This document shows positions 37,118 through 46,391 of a stretch of DNA of 64,000 nt, piece by piece. A program made the position numbers and the translations under genes. The DNA comes from Crocinitomicaceae bacterium (lineage in GTDB: Bacteria; Bacteroidota; Bacteroidia; Flavobacteriales_D; Crocinitomicaceae), in contig JAHEIL010000045.1 of NCBI GenBank assembly GCA_024639405.1, forward strand, positions 242,009 to 306,008, given 5' to 3'. Each line of letters opens with the position of its first letter. The first letter of the stretch is position 1. The notes under the pieces were generated by a model. The model worked only from the letters and a program-made list of their open reading frames with translations. It did no database searches and had not been told where the DNA came from.

Positions 37118-38107
37118 ATGAAAAAAATTGGTGTAAATGGATTTGGACGAATCGGTCGGTATTTTACGCGATTGGCGCTTGATTCAGCCGAAGTTGACGT
37201 TGCTGTTGTAAACGATATTTCAGACATTCACACTTTAGCCCACTTATTAAAATACGACAGTATTCATCGTGGTTTGAAACACAGCTTTGAAATCATTGGG
37301 TCTAAATTGATTTTTGATAACGGCAAAGAAATTCATTTTACGCAAGAAAGTAATCCTTCCAAAATAGAATGGGAAAAATTTGGTGTTGAAATTGTTTTAG
37401 AATCTTCCGGTCATTTTTTAACAACGGATGCCTTAAAAAATCATTTTATTGGAGGCGCAAAAAAAGTTGTTTTATCTGCCCCATCTAAAAGTGAAGAAAT
37501 AAAAACCATTGTTTTAGGAGTCAATGATGACATTATTGAGACAACAGATGTAATACTATCTAATGCATCCTGTACAACCAACAATGCCGCTCCAATGGTG
37601 AAAGTAATGATGCAATTGTGTGAAATACAAAGCGCATACATTACAACTGTTCATAGTTATACTTCTGACCAACGTTTACAAGATGCTCCTCACAAAGATT
37701 TAAGAAGAGCTAGAGGAGCTGCGCAATCAATTGTGCCTACTTCTACAGGTGCGGCCAAAGCATTAACAAAAATATTTCCTGAATTAGATGGGAAAATGGG
37801 TGGTTGTGGTGTGCGTGTTCCCGTTCCAGATGGTTCATTTACAGACTTAACGATGGTGGTCAAAAACCCTCCAACTGTCGAGGAAATAAACCACGCAATG
37901 AAAATTGCTTCGGAAACATACTTAAAAGGAATTTTAGCATACACAGAAGACCCAATTGTTTCAGTCGATGTTATTGGTAATTCAAGTAGCTGTTTATTTG
38001 ACGCCGAACTCACAAGTGTCATCAACAACATGGTAAAAGTAGTTGGTTGGTATGACAACGAAGCAGGCTATTCCAACCGTTTAATTGAATTAATGACTAA
38101 AATTTAA
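37118..38107 (+). CDS. gap: Glyceraldehyde-3-phosphate dehydrogenase
   Basis: The 329-residue protein has the NAD motif GVNGFGRIGR, the catalytic Cys152 in SNASCTTNNAAP and the GTGAAKA-like STGAAKALTKIFPELDGK stretch. It is a type I GAPDH, catalysing the NAD-dependent oxidation of glyceraldehyde 3-phosphate. Asp33 after the second beta strand suggests NAD preference. The gene is monocistronic. Its stop abuts the stop of the convergent MBL gene, and a 16-base palindrome covers the junction. Confidence 0.93.
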   Translation: MKKIGVNGFGRIGRYFTRLALDSAEVDVAVVNDISDIHTLAHLLKYDSIHRGLKHSFEIIGSKLIFDNGKEIHFTQESNPSKIEWEKFGVEIVLESSGHFLTTDALKNHFIGGAKKVVLSAPSKSEEIKTIVLGVNDDIIETTDVILSNASCTTNNAAPMVKVMMQLCEIQSAYITTVHSYTSDQRLQDAPHKDLRRARGAAQSIVPTSTGAAKALTKIFPELDGKMGGCGVRVPVPDGSFTDLTMVVKNPPTVEEINHAMKIASETYLKGILAYTEDPIVSVDVIGNSSSCLFDAELTSVINNMVKVVGWYDNEAGYSNRLIELMTKI

Positions 38108-38959
38108 TTAAATTTCATCGAATCTAAACGTTTCACCTAAACGAATTCCTTTTTCTGTTAATTGTAGCGTACAACATTCATTGACACTGTCGTGTTCTAA
38201 AAACAAGATGAATTCATTTTCACAAGCTGTTTTTAAGAATCGTTCTTTCTCTGTCATAGTAAGCAATGGACGTGTGTCATAACCCATCACATATGGCAAC
38301 GGAATATGTCCAACACTCGGCAATAAATCCGCCATGTAAACGATCGTTTTTCCTTTGTATTGAATGTGCGGAATCATCATACTTTCTGTGTGTCCATCCA
38401 CAAATAATACATCCATTTGATTGAATACATTTTTTGTAAAATCCCCTACTCGATCCACGAATTTTAATTGCCCACTTTCTTGAATGGGCATTATGTTTTC
38501 ACTTAAAAAAGATGCTTTTTCTCGAGGATTAGGTTCAGTTGCCCATTGCCAATGGTTTTCTGTACTCCAATAATGTGCATTTTTAAATACAGGCTCAAAT
38601 CCCGTTCGGTCTTTATTCCACTGGATAGCGCCGCCACAATGATCAAAATGTAAATGCGTTAAGAAAACATCCGTTACATCATCAGGTGAAAAACCCAATT
38701 GCTTTAAATTCCCATTTAAACTATCGTTGCCTGATAAATAATAATGTGAAAAGAATTTCTCAGATTGTTTATCACCAATACCTGTATCGATCAACATCAA
38801 ACGATTTCCATCTTCAATTAAAAGGCTTCGCATCGACCATTCACATAAATTATTAGCATCTGCTGGATTCGTTTTTTCCCAAAGAGATTTAGGAACAACG
38901 CCAAACATGGCACCACCATCTAATTTAAAATTTCCGGTATTTAATGGGTAAATTTTCAT
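38108..38959 (-). CDS. Metallo-beta-lactamase-fold hydrolase
   Basis: The 283-residue protein has the MBL motif THLHFDHCGG (H102, H104, D106, H107), GHTESMMIPHI and further ligands. It looks like the N-acyl homoserine lactonase/methyl-parathion hydrolase-like branch of MBL-fold hydrolases, but substrate cannot be assigned. It is followed upstream by a 48-base gap from the DMT transporter gene, and may be in its transcription unit. Confidence 0.82.
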   Translation of the reverse strand: MKIYPLNTGNFKLDGGAMFGVVPKSLWEKTNPADANNLCEWSMRSLLIEDGNRLMLIDTGIGDKQSEKFFSHYYLSGNDSLNGNLKQLGFSPDDVTDVFLTHLHFDHCGGAIQWNKDRTGFEPVFKNAHYWSTENHWQWATEPNPREKASFLSENIMPIQESGQLKFVDRVGDFTKNVFNQMDVLFVDGHTESMMIPHIQYKGKTIVYMADLLPSVGHIPLPYVMGYDTRPLLTMTEKERFLKTACENEFILFLEHDSVNECCTLQLTEKGIRLGETFRFDEI

Positions 38960-39007
38960 GCATTTATTTTTTTGTAAAGATGCAAAATCTTATCTGAATT
39001 TACTTTA

Positions 39008-39871
39008 TTAATTTGCAAAAAACAAGACTAGAATTGCTGCAATTGCAGTAACAATTCCAAGAATCTTTCGTTTTGTAATTTGTTCTTTAAACACCATAAA
39101 TCCAATAGTTGCAGCTATTAAAACGATGGAAACGTTCATGATAGCTAAAACAGTCGAATCATTCCAACCCGTTGAAGTATAGGATACAATTAACAAGTAA
39201 ATAGAAAAATAATTTGGGATTCCTAATAAGATTCCAGCGAACACATTTCTCCATTGAAAAATGGTTTTCCCCTTCCAAAGTTGGATTCCCAAAATAAGAA
39301 AGCCAATTAAACCAGCTATACCAAATCCAATAGCAGAAAACAAACCTGGATTCATTCCGTTTAACGCATTGCTTTGAACATAATTCAAAATGAAATCTAA
39401 AAATCCACTTCCAATAAACAAAACCAATAACATCCAAATAGAAACCGTTGACGTAGGTTCTTTTTTTGAAAATGTCACTAAAAAAACACCTGCAAAAGCT
39501 AATGTAATCCCACTAATTTTTAACAAGGTAATTGCTTCATTGTAAAAGATTATGATCGCTAACATTGACAAAGCCATGCTCATTTTTACGGCGATAGAAG
39601 TCATTGCAACACCATTTTTCTGAGAAGAATCACCCATTAATTTAAACAAAGAAATAAATAATAAGCCCGCTAAAAGTGCAAAAATTGGCCATTCTCCTTT
39701 ACTTAGATAATCAGTTTTCCAAGAAGAACCAAACAATACAAAGCCTGCTACAAATGCCGTAACATAATTGAAAACAATTGCTTGAAATGTGTCAATTTTA
39801 AAACGAGGAAATAATTTGAAAAGAACAAAAATTAAACTCGAACAAAGAATGGAAACTATAAATGGAATCAT
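39008..39871 (-). CDS. EamA/DMT-family transporter
   Basis: The 287-residue protein has about ten hydrophobic segments arranged as two EamA-like halves: MIPFIVSILCSSLIFVLF, ISGITLAFAGVFLVTF (end of the first half) and STVLAIMNVSIVLIAATIGFMVFKEQITKRKILGIVTAIAAI (in parts, end of the second). It is a drug/metabolite transporter-superfamily permease of unknown substrate. Its start overlaps the ribD stop by four bases, which points to coupled expression with ribD. Confidence 0.82.
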   Translation of the reverse strand: MIPFIVSILCSSLIFVLFKLFPRFKIDTFQAIVFNYVTAFVAGFVLFGSSWKTDYLSKGEWPIFALLAGLLFISLFKLMGDSSQKNGVAMTSIAVKMSMALSMLAIIIFYNEAITLLKISGITLAFAGVFLVTFSKKEPTSTVSIWMLLVLFIGSGFLDFILNYVQSNALNGMNPGLFSAIGFGIAGLIGFLILGIQLWKGKTIFQWRNVFAGILLGIPNYFSIYLLIVSYTSTGWNDSTVLAIMNVSIVLIAATIGFMVFKEQITKRKILGIVTAIAAILVLFFAN

Positions 39872-40902
39872 TTTCTAAAATAGTGGTAAATTATATCGCT
39901 TGAAAAAGGATAACTAAATTGGGGAGTTTTTGCTATAACAGGCGCTTTTGTTCCCTCTAATAAATTTGTTTTACCGACAATTACGCGCGCTTCATCCCAG
40001 ACATTACCAAAAATAAAATATTGTAAAGTTCTACTTCCACCCTCAACAAATATAGATTGAATATTTCGCTTATACAATTCGTCTAAAATCAATTGTGTGT
40101 CTGTTTCTGCTATTTTTACCCATTCTACAGATCCTACTTTGTCATTTTTAACGCGGTTAAAAACAATCGTTGGTGCTTCATCTGAGAAAATATTGTACTC
40201 ACTTTTTAACTGTAATTGGCTGTCAATTAAAATTCGAATTGGATTTTCACCACTAAATTCACGGACCGTTAAGGTTGGATTATCATTTTGAACGGTTTTT
40301 CTTCCCACTAAAATACTTTGTTCTTCGGAACGCCATTTATGAACCAATGCCTTTGTCTCAGGAGATGAAATCCAATTCACCCCTTTTTCGTCATTTCTTC
40401 TAAGTTTATCCAAAAAGCCATCTTTCGATTGCGCCCATTTCAAAATCACATACGGTCGTTGTTTTTCGTGGAATGTAAAAAAGCGCTTGTTGAGGTCTCT
40501 ACATTCTTTTTCAAGTATTCCGACAACAACTTCAATTCCAGCATTTTTTAAGCGTTCAATCCCTTTTCCACTAACTTTAGAAAAAGAATCAACACAACCA
40601 ATTACCACTTTTTTAACGTGTTTTTCAATCAATAAATCTGTACAAGGAGGCGTTTTACCAAAGTGCGCACAAGGTTCTAAAGAAACATATACTGTTGCTT
40701 CAGCTAATAAGTGTTGTTCTTTAACGGAGCGAATGGCTTCTACTTCAGCGTGAGCAGCTCCAAATTTATGGTGGTAACCTTCGCCAATAATTTTGCCATT
40801 GTATACAACAACTGCTCCAACCATTGGATTCGGCGCAACGTATCCTTGACCCAAACGAGCCAAGTCGATACAGCGTTGCATAAATCGTTCATCCGTTACC
40901 AT
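39868..40902 (-). CDS. ribD: Bifunctional riboflavin deaminase-reductase
   Basis: The 344-residue protein has the cytidine-deaminase-type zinc site HAE (H51-E53) and PCAHFGKTPPC (C78, C87), then a reductase domain with ESILVGRKTVQNDNPTLTVR-like and VEGGSRTLQYFI motifs. It catalyses deamination and reduction of the pyrimidine intermediate in riboflavin synthesis. Its start ATG 40902 has an exact promoter box ending four bases upstream. The DMT gene overlaps its end. The other riboflavin genes are not in the window. Confidence 0.92.
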   Translation of the reverse strand: MVTDERFMQRCIDLARLGQGYVAPNPMVGAVVVYNGKIIGEGYHHKFGAAHAEVEAIRSVKEQHLLAEATVYVSLEPCAHFGKTPPCTDLLIEKHVKKVVIGCVDSFSKVSGKGIERLKNAGIEVVVGILEKECRDLNKRFFTFHEKQRPYVILKWAQSKDGFLDKLRRNDEKGVNWISSPETKALVHKWRSEEQSILVGRKTVQNDNPTLTVREFSGENPIRILIDSQLQLKSEYNIFSDEAPTIVFNRVKNDKVGSVEWVKIAETDTQLILDELYKRNIQSIFVEGGSRTLQYFIFGNVWDEARVIVGKTNLLEGTKAPVIAKTPQFSYPFSSDIIYHYFRK

Positions 40903-40906
40903 AAAA

Positions 40907-40914
40907 CAAAGATA
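40907..40914 (-). promoter_or_regulatory. -7 box TATCTTTG ending four bases before ribD
   Basis: An exact TAnnTTTG match on the minus strand with four bases to ATG 40902. The short spacing predicts a leaderless transcript, so an FMN riboswitch upstream of ribD is not possible here. Confidence 0.55.
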
Positions 40915-40930
40915 GTTTAATTCCGTTTAT

Positions 40931-41293
40931 TTACTTGACATAATCTTGTTTTTGCACCAACATATATTGATCATTTTCCAATTTTATGAAGCCTTGATCG
41001 TAACAGAAAAAATATGTCGACCCTTTTTGTGTGGTATAAATATTCGTGAAATAATGGAAATTGAAGCCTTCCTCCGATAAAGTAATGCCATCCAACGTGA
41101 TTTTTCCTATAGGATTTAATTTGACTAATATTCGACGATTCTTACGTAAAATCGTATTAATTCTTCGGACGTATGAATTACTGTCTTCGTTTTCACGGTT
41201 ATTAAACGCATTTCTACAATAATCTGTGCAGAATTTTTGGTCTTTTCTACCAGCTAATTTTTGATTACATTCTTTGCAATAGCGATCTTCCAT
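40931..41293 (-). CDS. Small zinc-ribbon protein of unknown function
   Basis: The 120-residue protein has an N-terminal zinc ribbon with C6, C9, C22 and C26 in CKECNQKLAGRKDQKFC and YCRNAF (C-x2-C and C-x3-C spacing). The rest has a basic region (RRINTILRKNRRILVKLNP) and beta-rich tail. Similar small zinc-ribbon proteins occur across Bacteroidota, usually unannotated. A nucleic-acid-binding role is plausible but unproven. ATG 41293 is preferred to TTG 41308, which is one turn further upstream. Confidence 0.7.
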   Translation of the reverse strand: MEDRYCKECNQKLAGRKDQKFCTDYCRNAFNNRENEDSNSYVRRINTILRKNRRILVKLNPIGKITLDGITLSEEGFNFHYFTNIYTTQKGSTYFFCYDQGFIKLENDQYMLVQKQDYVK

Positions 41294-41400
41294 AAAACGT
41301 GGTTTCAAATTTTTTCATAACAATGTTAACACTATTTAACAACAAAATCAAGCAAAATAAGCTATTTGTTTAGCAAATTTGCGGGTTCAACTTTAGCAAA

Positions 41401-42423
41401 ATGACAGAAAATTCAACACCATCATTCAACCCTTCTGACGCACTTCGTCTTTTAAGTGAAAAAATAAAGATTGAAACGCTTGCTTTTCAACAACTAAAAA
41501 GTGAAATAAGTAAAGTAATTGTCGGTCAGCAACACATGATTGATCGCTTGTTAATTGCTTTATTAGCTGATGGACATGTTTTATTGGAAGGAGTTCCCGG
41601 ATTAGCAAAAACCCTTGCCATAAAAACCCTCGCTGAAGCAATTGCTGTTGATTTTAGTCGCATTCAATTCACTCCAGATTTATTACCAGCCGATGTAACT
41701 GGAACACTTATTTACAATCAAAAAAGTGAGCAATTCACGGTTAAAAAAGGACCTGTTTTCGCTAATTTTGTATTGGCTGATGAGATCAATCGTGCACCTG
41801 CGAAGGTTCAAAGTGCGTTGCTAGAAGCGATGCAAGAGCGTCAAGTTACGATTGGAGAAGAAACGTTTAATTTACCAGTTCCATTTTTAGTATTGGCGAC
41901 TCAAAACCCAATCGACCAGGAAGGAACGTATCCTTTACCTGAAGCGCAAGTTGATCGTTTCATGTTGAAAATAAATTTAGGATATCCAACAAAAGAAGAA
42001 GAACGATTAATCATTCGTTCAAATGTGCAACAAAATGGTTTGCCTTCTTGTCAACAAGTGATATCTGCAGAAGCTATTATTCAAGCACGATCGTTTGTTC
42101 GCCAAATCTATTTAGATGAAAAAGTGGAACAATACATTGTTGATCTTGTTTTTGCAACACGAAACCCAAGTGACTATGGTTTAGGTTATTTGGAACCTAT
42201 GATTGCTTTTGGATGTTCACCTCGTGCAAGTATCAACTTGGCATTAGCGGCAAAAGCTGTTGCATTTATGGAAGGACGCGCATTTGTTATTCCTGAAGAT
42301 GTTAGAGCAGTTGCCAACGACGTTATGAATCACCGATTAGGCTTGAGTTATGAAGCTGAAGCTGAAAACTTGACAGCAAAAGACATTGTTTCAAAAATCA
42401 TTGCAAAAGTAGCAATACCTTGA
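41401..42423 (+). CDS. moxR: MoxR-family AAA ATPase
   Basis: The 340-residue protein has Walker A GVPGLAKT (residues 64-71), Walker B FVLADEINR (D127-E128) and the MoxR-typical QNPIDQEGTYPLPEAQVDRFM block. It is a chaperone-like ATPase that acts on VWA proteins. It heads an operon with a DUF58 protein and the Bat proteins, the known Bacteroides aerotolerance arrangement. An imperfect promoter box (CAAATTTG) lies 19 bases upstream. Confidence 0.93.
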   Translation: MTENSTPSFNPSDALRLLSEKIKIETLAFQQLKSEISKVIVGQQHMIDRLLIALLADGHVLLEGVPGLAKTLAIKTLAEAIAVDFSRIQFTPDLLPADVTGTLIYNQKSEQFTVKKGPVFANFVLADEINRAPAKVQSALLEAMQERQVTIGEETFNLPVPFLVLATQNPIDQEGTYPLPEAQVDRFMLKINLGYPTKEEERLIIRSNVQQNGLPSCQQVISAEAIIQARSFVRQIYLDEKVEQYIVDLVFATRNPSDYGLGYLEPMIAFGCSPRASINLALAAKAVAFMEGRAFVIPEDVRAVANDVMNHRLGLSYEAEAENLTAKDIVSKIIAKVAIP

Positions 42424-42433
42424 TTTAATTTCA

Positions 42434-43303
42434 GTGGAAACCAACGACCTTTTAAAGAAAATAAAACGCATTGAGATAACAACGAAAGGGTTGTCCAAAC
42501 AGCTATTTTCTGGTGATTATCATTCAGCATTTAAAGGTAGTGGTATGACATTCAGTGAAGTTCGAAATTATGCTTACGGCGATGAAGTAAGAACGATCGA
42601 TTGGAATGTTACAGCACGCTACAATGAGCCACACATCAAGGTTTTTGAAGAAGAAAAAGAGTTGACTGTTTTATTAATGATCGATTTGTCTGGTTCTTCT
42701 AATTTTGGAACTTCCGCAACTAAAAAGAATTTAGCCATCGAAATTGCTGCCGTTTTAGCATTTACTGCGTCTCAAAACAACGATAAAATTGGAGCTGTTA
42801 TTTATACCGACAAGGTGGAACAGTACATTCCTGCAAAAAAAGGAAAGAAACATGCGTATGCCATTATCAATGCGTGTGTGAATTTCAAACAAACAGCGGA
42901 GGAAACAAATTTATCTGAAGCGATTAAACACCTTCAGTCAGTTCAAAAGAAACGAACTATTACGTTTGTAATTAGTGATTTCATTGATGACAGCAATTAC
43001 CTTGAAAAATTGCCAATACTGCATAAAAAAAACGATATTGTTGCCATCAAAACGCGTGATTCTGGAGAAGTAACGCTTCCAGATTTTGGATATATTGAGC
43101 TGTTCAATGCTGAAAGCGGCTTAAAAACTTGGGTAAATTCAAGCGATAAAAAAGTTAGTGACTATTTGGCCAAAAAAGAAGCTGAAAGCACCGAGATATG
43201 GAAGAATTCTTTACTCAAATTGGGCATCGATAGCATTGTTTGTTCAACCGATCAAGCATTCATCCCAACACTTGTTCAACTGTTTAAAAAGCGTAAAAAA
43301 TGA
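42434..43303 (+). CDS. DUF58 (VWA-like) protein
   Basis: The 289-residue protein has the DUF58 signature LSKQLFSGDYHSAFKGSGM and FSEVRNYAYGDEVRTIDWN, then a VWA-like fold with MIDLSGSS. It starts with GTG 42434; no ATG lies before GSGM, and the N-terminal METNDLL pattern fits the family. It is the regular partner of MoxR ATPases. It overlaps the next gene by four bases (ATGA). Confidence 0.9.
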   Translation: METNDLLKKIKRIEITTKGLSKQLFSGDYHSAFKGSGMTFSEVRNYAYGDEVRTIDWNVTARYNEPHIKVFEEEKELTVLLMIDLSGSSNFGTSATKKNLAIEIAAVLAFTASQNNDKIGAVIYTDKVEQYIPAKKGKKHAYAIINACVNFKQTAEETNLSEAIKHLQSVQKKRTITFVISDFIDDSNYLEKLPILHKKNDIVAIKTRDSGEVTLPDFGYIELFNAESGLKTWVNSSDKKVSDYLAKKEAESTEIWKNSLLKLGIDSIVCSTDQAFIPTLVQLFKKRKK

Positions 43304-44238
43304 AACATTATATTTTTTTCCTTTTTAGTTTGGTGAATTGTTTGGTTTTTGGTCAACTCACCAAAGCAGCGCTTCAAAATGAAAAAATACGCGTTGGAGA
43401 AAAGACTTCGATCACTTACTTGGTTGAGTTGCCAAAAAATTCAACGATAGAAAAACCGAAACAACCCTTAAAACTTCAATTTACCGTTCAAAAAACTGGA
43501 AAAAAAACTACTGATTTAGAGCAACTAACACCTTTAAAAGATACAATTGTTATAGGGAAAAACGGAACAAGAAATTGGATCGGAATTGTGTCACTTACGG
43601 CTTGGAACGAAGGTAACTTTACGATTCTAAGTCCAACCATAATTGTTGCGCAACAAGCCCTTACTTTTCCTAGCCTAAAAATTTCCGTTTCATTGGTTCC
43701 TGAGAAAAAAGGAATTGCCTTACTCGACATCAAACAATCTTTTACTACTTTACCAGAACAACGTTTTGAATTGACCAATTTTATAGCGAAGTATTGGTGG
43801 ATCTTGCTGCTTCCAATCATTGGTATTGTGGCGATTTATGGGTATAAAAAATATTTCAAAACAGTAAAAACGAATGAAATCAAACGTTCTAATCAAGAAG
43901 AATTTTTGCACGCATTAGCAGAACTAAGTGCTAAAAAATTATGGGAAAACAAGCAAACCAAAGAACATTTTATTCAATTTTCAACCTTATTTCGATCGTA
44001 TTTGTCTGCTGAATTTGAGTTTAATTTCTTAGAAAAAACAACCTTCGAAACGACCTTAATTTTAAACCGAAAGAAAATAGATCCAACGATTGTTCATCTT
44101 ATTAATCAGCTTCTTTCTACGGCAGATTTAGTGAAATTTGCTAAGTCGATTCCGTCAGAAACTGAAATTATTGAGCTCCTTGAGCAAACAAAAACATGTG
44201 TCCAATTCATTCAATCAAAAAAACAACAGGATGCATAA
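43300..44238 (+). CDS. Membrane protein of the bat operon, BatD-like extra gene
   Basis: The 312-residue protein has a signal peptide, an N-terminal beta-rich domain (ENEKIRVGEKTSITYLVELP-like start), one transmembrane helix (about residues 165-185: YWWILLLPIIGIVAIYGY) and a cytoplasmic helical tail. It resembles the DUF4381/BatD-like proteins found between DUF58 and batA in Flavobacteriia. It is distinct from the longer BatD at 47035. Its stop overlaps batA by eight bases. The exact role is unknown. Confidence 0.75.
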   Translation: MKHYIFFLFSLVNCLVFGQLTKAALQNEKIRVGEKTSITYLVELPKNSTIEKPKQPLKLQFTVQKTGKKTTDLEQLTPLKDTIVIGKNGTRNWIGIVSLTAWNEGNFTILSPTIIVAQQALTFPSLKISVSLVPEKKGIALLDIKQSFTTLPEQRFELTNFIAKYWWILLLPIIGIVAIYGYKKYFKTVKTNEIKRSNQEEFLHALAELSAKKLWENKQTKEHFIQFSTLFRSYLSAEFEFNFLEKTTFETTLILNRKKIDPTIVHLINQLLSTADLVKFAKSIPSETEIIELLEQTKTCVQFIQSKKQQDA

Positions 44239-45259
44239 TTGGACAATTTCAATCTTGGATTATCAATTGCTAGCGCCGCAATGGCTGTTGCTGCTTTTAG
44301 TTGTTCCGCTTTATGGCTATTACCTTTTCGTTTCAAAAAACAAAAATAATGGAACGTGGAAATTTACCGGAACACCAACAACACAAGCCAACATCGCTTC
44401 AAAAAAGATCAAACGCATTCGTATTGGACTACATGTCTCTAGTTTAATTGGTTTTGTTTTATTGCTAATTACACTCGCTCAACCCACCAATGCTTCCAGT
44501 GAAAAAGCAATTCAAAATCGTTACAAAAACGGGATTGACATTGTCTTAGCCATGGATGTTTCTTTGTCAATGTACGCACTCGATTTTCAACCCAATCGTC
44601 TGGAAGTTGCCAAAGCTGTTGCCAAAGAATTTATTGATGGAAGAAATGGTGATCGAATAGGTTTAGTGGTGTTTTCTGGCGAAGCATATACGGCTTGTCC
44701 AACTACATTGGATTACCAACTTTTGAAAGATCAAATGGACCAAATAAATGGGGAAGATTTGGAAAGTGGCACTGCAATTGGAACGGGTTTGGGGACAGCA
44801 GTTGCGCGATTACGCGATGACAAATTAAAATCAAAAGTTATTATTTTATTAACGGATGGGAGTAACAATGCTGGAGAATTAGCACCTAAAGAAGCCGCTG
44901 AATTAGCACGATTGAAAAATATTACGGTTTACACCATTGGAGTTGGGAGCAATGGAAACGCTCCGACACCAATTGTTACACCTTTTGGGGTTCGCTTTGA
45001 GAATATGCCCGTTGAAATTGATGAACAAACATTGCGTGAAATTGCAGCAAAAACAAATGGTCGTTATTTTAGAGCAACCGATGCTAAAAGTTTAACAGAC
45101 ATTTATGCAGCGATTGATCAAATGGAGAAAAGAAAAATGAAGGATCAGAACATGCAATTACTTCAACCAATTGATGCCAATCCATTTTTAACGTTGGCAT
45201 TGTTACTTTTATTTCTTCCATGGTTATTCAACAATCTATTTTTTCAATTAAATGACTAA
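44231..45259 (+). CDS. batA: BatA VWA membrane protein
   Basis: The protein (342 residues from ATG 44231) has two N-terminal transmembrane helices, a VWA domain with MIDAS D109-x-S111-x-S113 in MDVSLSM, GRNGDRIGLVVFSG, and a C-terminal transmembrane segment (FLTLALLLLFLPWLF). A longer frame from 44138 would run inside the previous gene and was rejected. Bat proteins form an inner-membrane complex with MoxR, originally linked to aerotolerance. Confidence 0.9.
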   Translation: MHNWTISILDYQLLAPQWLLLLLVVPLYGYYLFVSKNKNNGTWKFTGTPTTQANIASKKIKRIRIGLHVSSLIGFVLLLITLAQPTNASSEKAIQNRYKNGIDIVLAMDVSLSMYALDFQPNRLEVAKAVAKEFIDGRNGDRIGLVVFSGEAYTACPTTLDYQLLKDQMDQINGEDLESGTAIGTGLGTAVARLRDDKLKSKVIILLTDGSNNAGELAPKEAAELARLKNITVYTIGVGSNGNAPTPIVTPFGVRFENMPVEIDEQTLREIAAKTNGRYFRATDAKSLTDIYAAIDQMEKRKMKDQNMQLLQPIDANPFLTLALLLLFLPWLFNNLFFQLND

Positions 45260-46391
45260 TCAAGAGCGCTATCCAATCAAAAAAATAAGCTTCATTATCC
45301 TTGGTTTTGAAGTGCTGTTTTGGCTATTGTTATTGGTCGCACTAAATTTATTGAATACAATTGGTTCTCATAGTACTGCAACTCAATTTGAATTTGCGCA
45401 GCCAAGCTACCTTCTATTAACTGCTCTACTTGTGCCTTTTTATTGGTTGTTTTTAAGGAAATTGAATCGGAAAAACTACTTTTTTGCAACCATGCCCTAT
45501 TCAATTCAGTCGTTAATTTCTCCACAAAAAAACCATCGTGCTGTTTTACGAGATTTATTTTTATTTCGAACAGCGATTGTTTGCATCATTTTAGCAATGG
45601 GTCAACCTGTCTTTGGAACCAAAAAAATGGCTTCAAGCACCTTTAAATCAGAAATAATCTTTTGCATAGATATATCAAATTCAATGAACGCAAAAGATAT
45701 TTCACCTGCTGTAACGCGCCTTGAAATTGCAAAAAGAGGTTTGATTGAATTCATGAATCAATTAAAAGGTGAGCGGGTTGGAATTGTTGTTTTTGCAGGT
45801 AATTCATTTGTGCAGCTTCCGATTACAACTGATTATGGATCTGCCAAAACTTTTTTACAAGAAGTAGAAACAACAATGATTTCCAATCAAGGAACAAATA
45901 TTAATGATGCGCTCAACTTAGCGCAATCCTTATTTTCACCGATTAATTGTCCAAAGAGAATTTTGTTAATTACAGATGGTGAAAATCATGCAGAAGATCC
46001 AACAGCTAGTATTTCATCATTACGCAATCAACATATTGGCTTGTTTGTTTTAGGGATTGGCACAGAAAATGGAGGGCCTATTTTACGGAATCCAGATCGT
46101 CCAGAATTGGGTTATGTCACAGAAAATGACCGAACAATCATTTCAAAAGTAAATGTAGATTTATTGAAATCACTGGCATTAAAAGCAAACGGAAGTGCAA
46201 CTTTGTGTTCGTCTGAATTTCCAGATTTCAGTCAATTATTAACAGAAATTAACCAAAACAAAGGCGAGAAAACACGAGATTTGCAGCTGGAGGTTCAATC
46301 AGAACAATACCATTGGTTTGTTGCATTAGCCATCGTTTGTTTGATACTATTACAACTACCAACTTTGAAACAATTGCGTTACAAAAAATGA
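45252..46391 (+). CDS. batB: BatB VWA membrane protein
   Basis: The 379-residue protein has N-terminal membrane helices (residues 13-35, 52-68, 106-120), a VWA domain with MIDAS D140-x-S142-x-S144 (CIDISNSM), GERVGIVVFAGNSFVQLP, ILLITDGENH and a C-terminal helix. It pairs with BatA. It overlaps batA by eight bases and batC by four. Confidence 0.9.
   Translation: MTNQERYPIKKISFIILGFEVLFWLLLLVALNLLNTIGSHSTATQFEFAQPSYLLLTALLVPFYWLFLRKLNRKNYFFATMPYSIQSLISPQKNHRAVLRDLFLFRTAIVCIILAMGQPVFGTKKMASSTFKSEIIFCIDISNSMNAKDISPAVTRLEIAKRGLIEFMNQLKGERVGIVVFAGNSFVQLPITTDYGSAKTFLQEVETTMISNQGTNINDALNLAQSLFSPINCPKRILLITDGENHAEDPTASISSLRNQHIGLFVLGIGTENGGPILRNPDRPELGYVTENDRTIISKVNVDLLKSLALKANGSATLCSSEFPDFSQLLTEINQNKGEKTRDLQLEVQSEQYHWFVALAIVCLILLQLPTLKQLRYKK

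Noticed and set aside
38100..38115. 16-base palindrome AAATTTAATTAAATTT at the gap/MBL stop junction
   Set aside because: Low-complexity AT sequence; such palindromes are expected here and there is no T-rich terminator layout.
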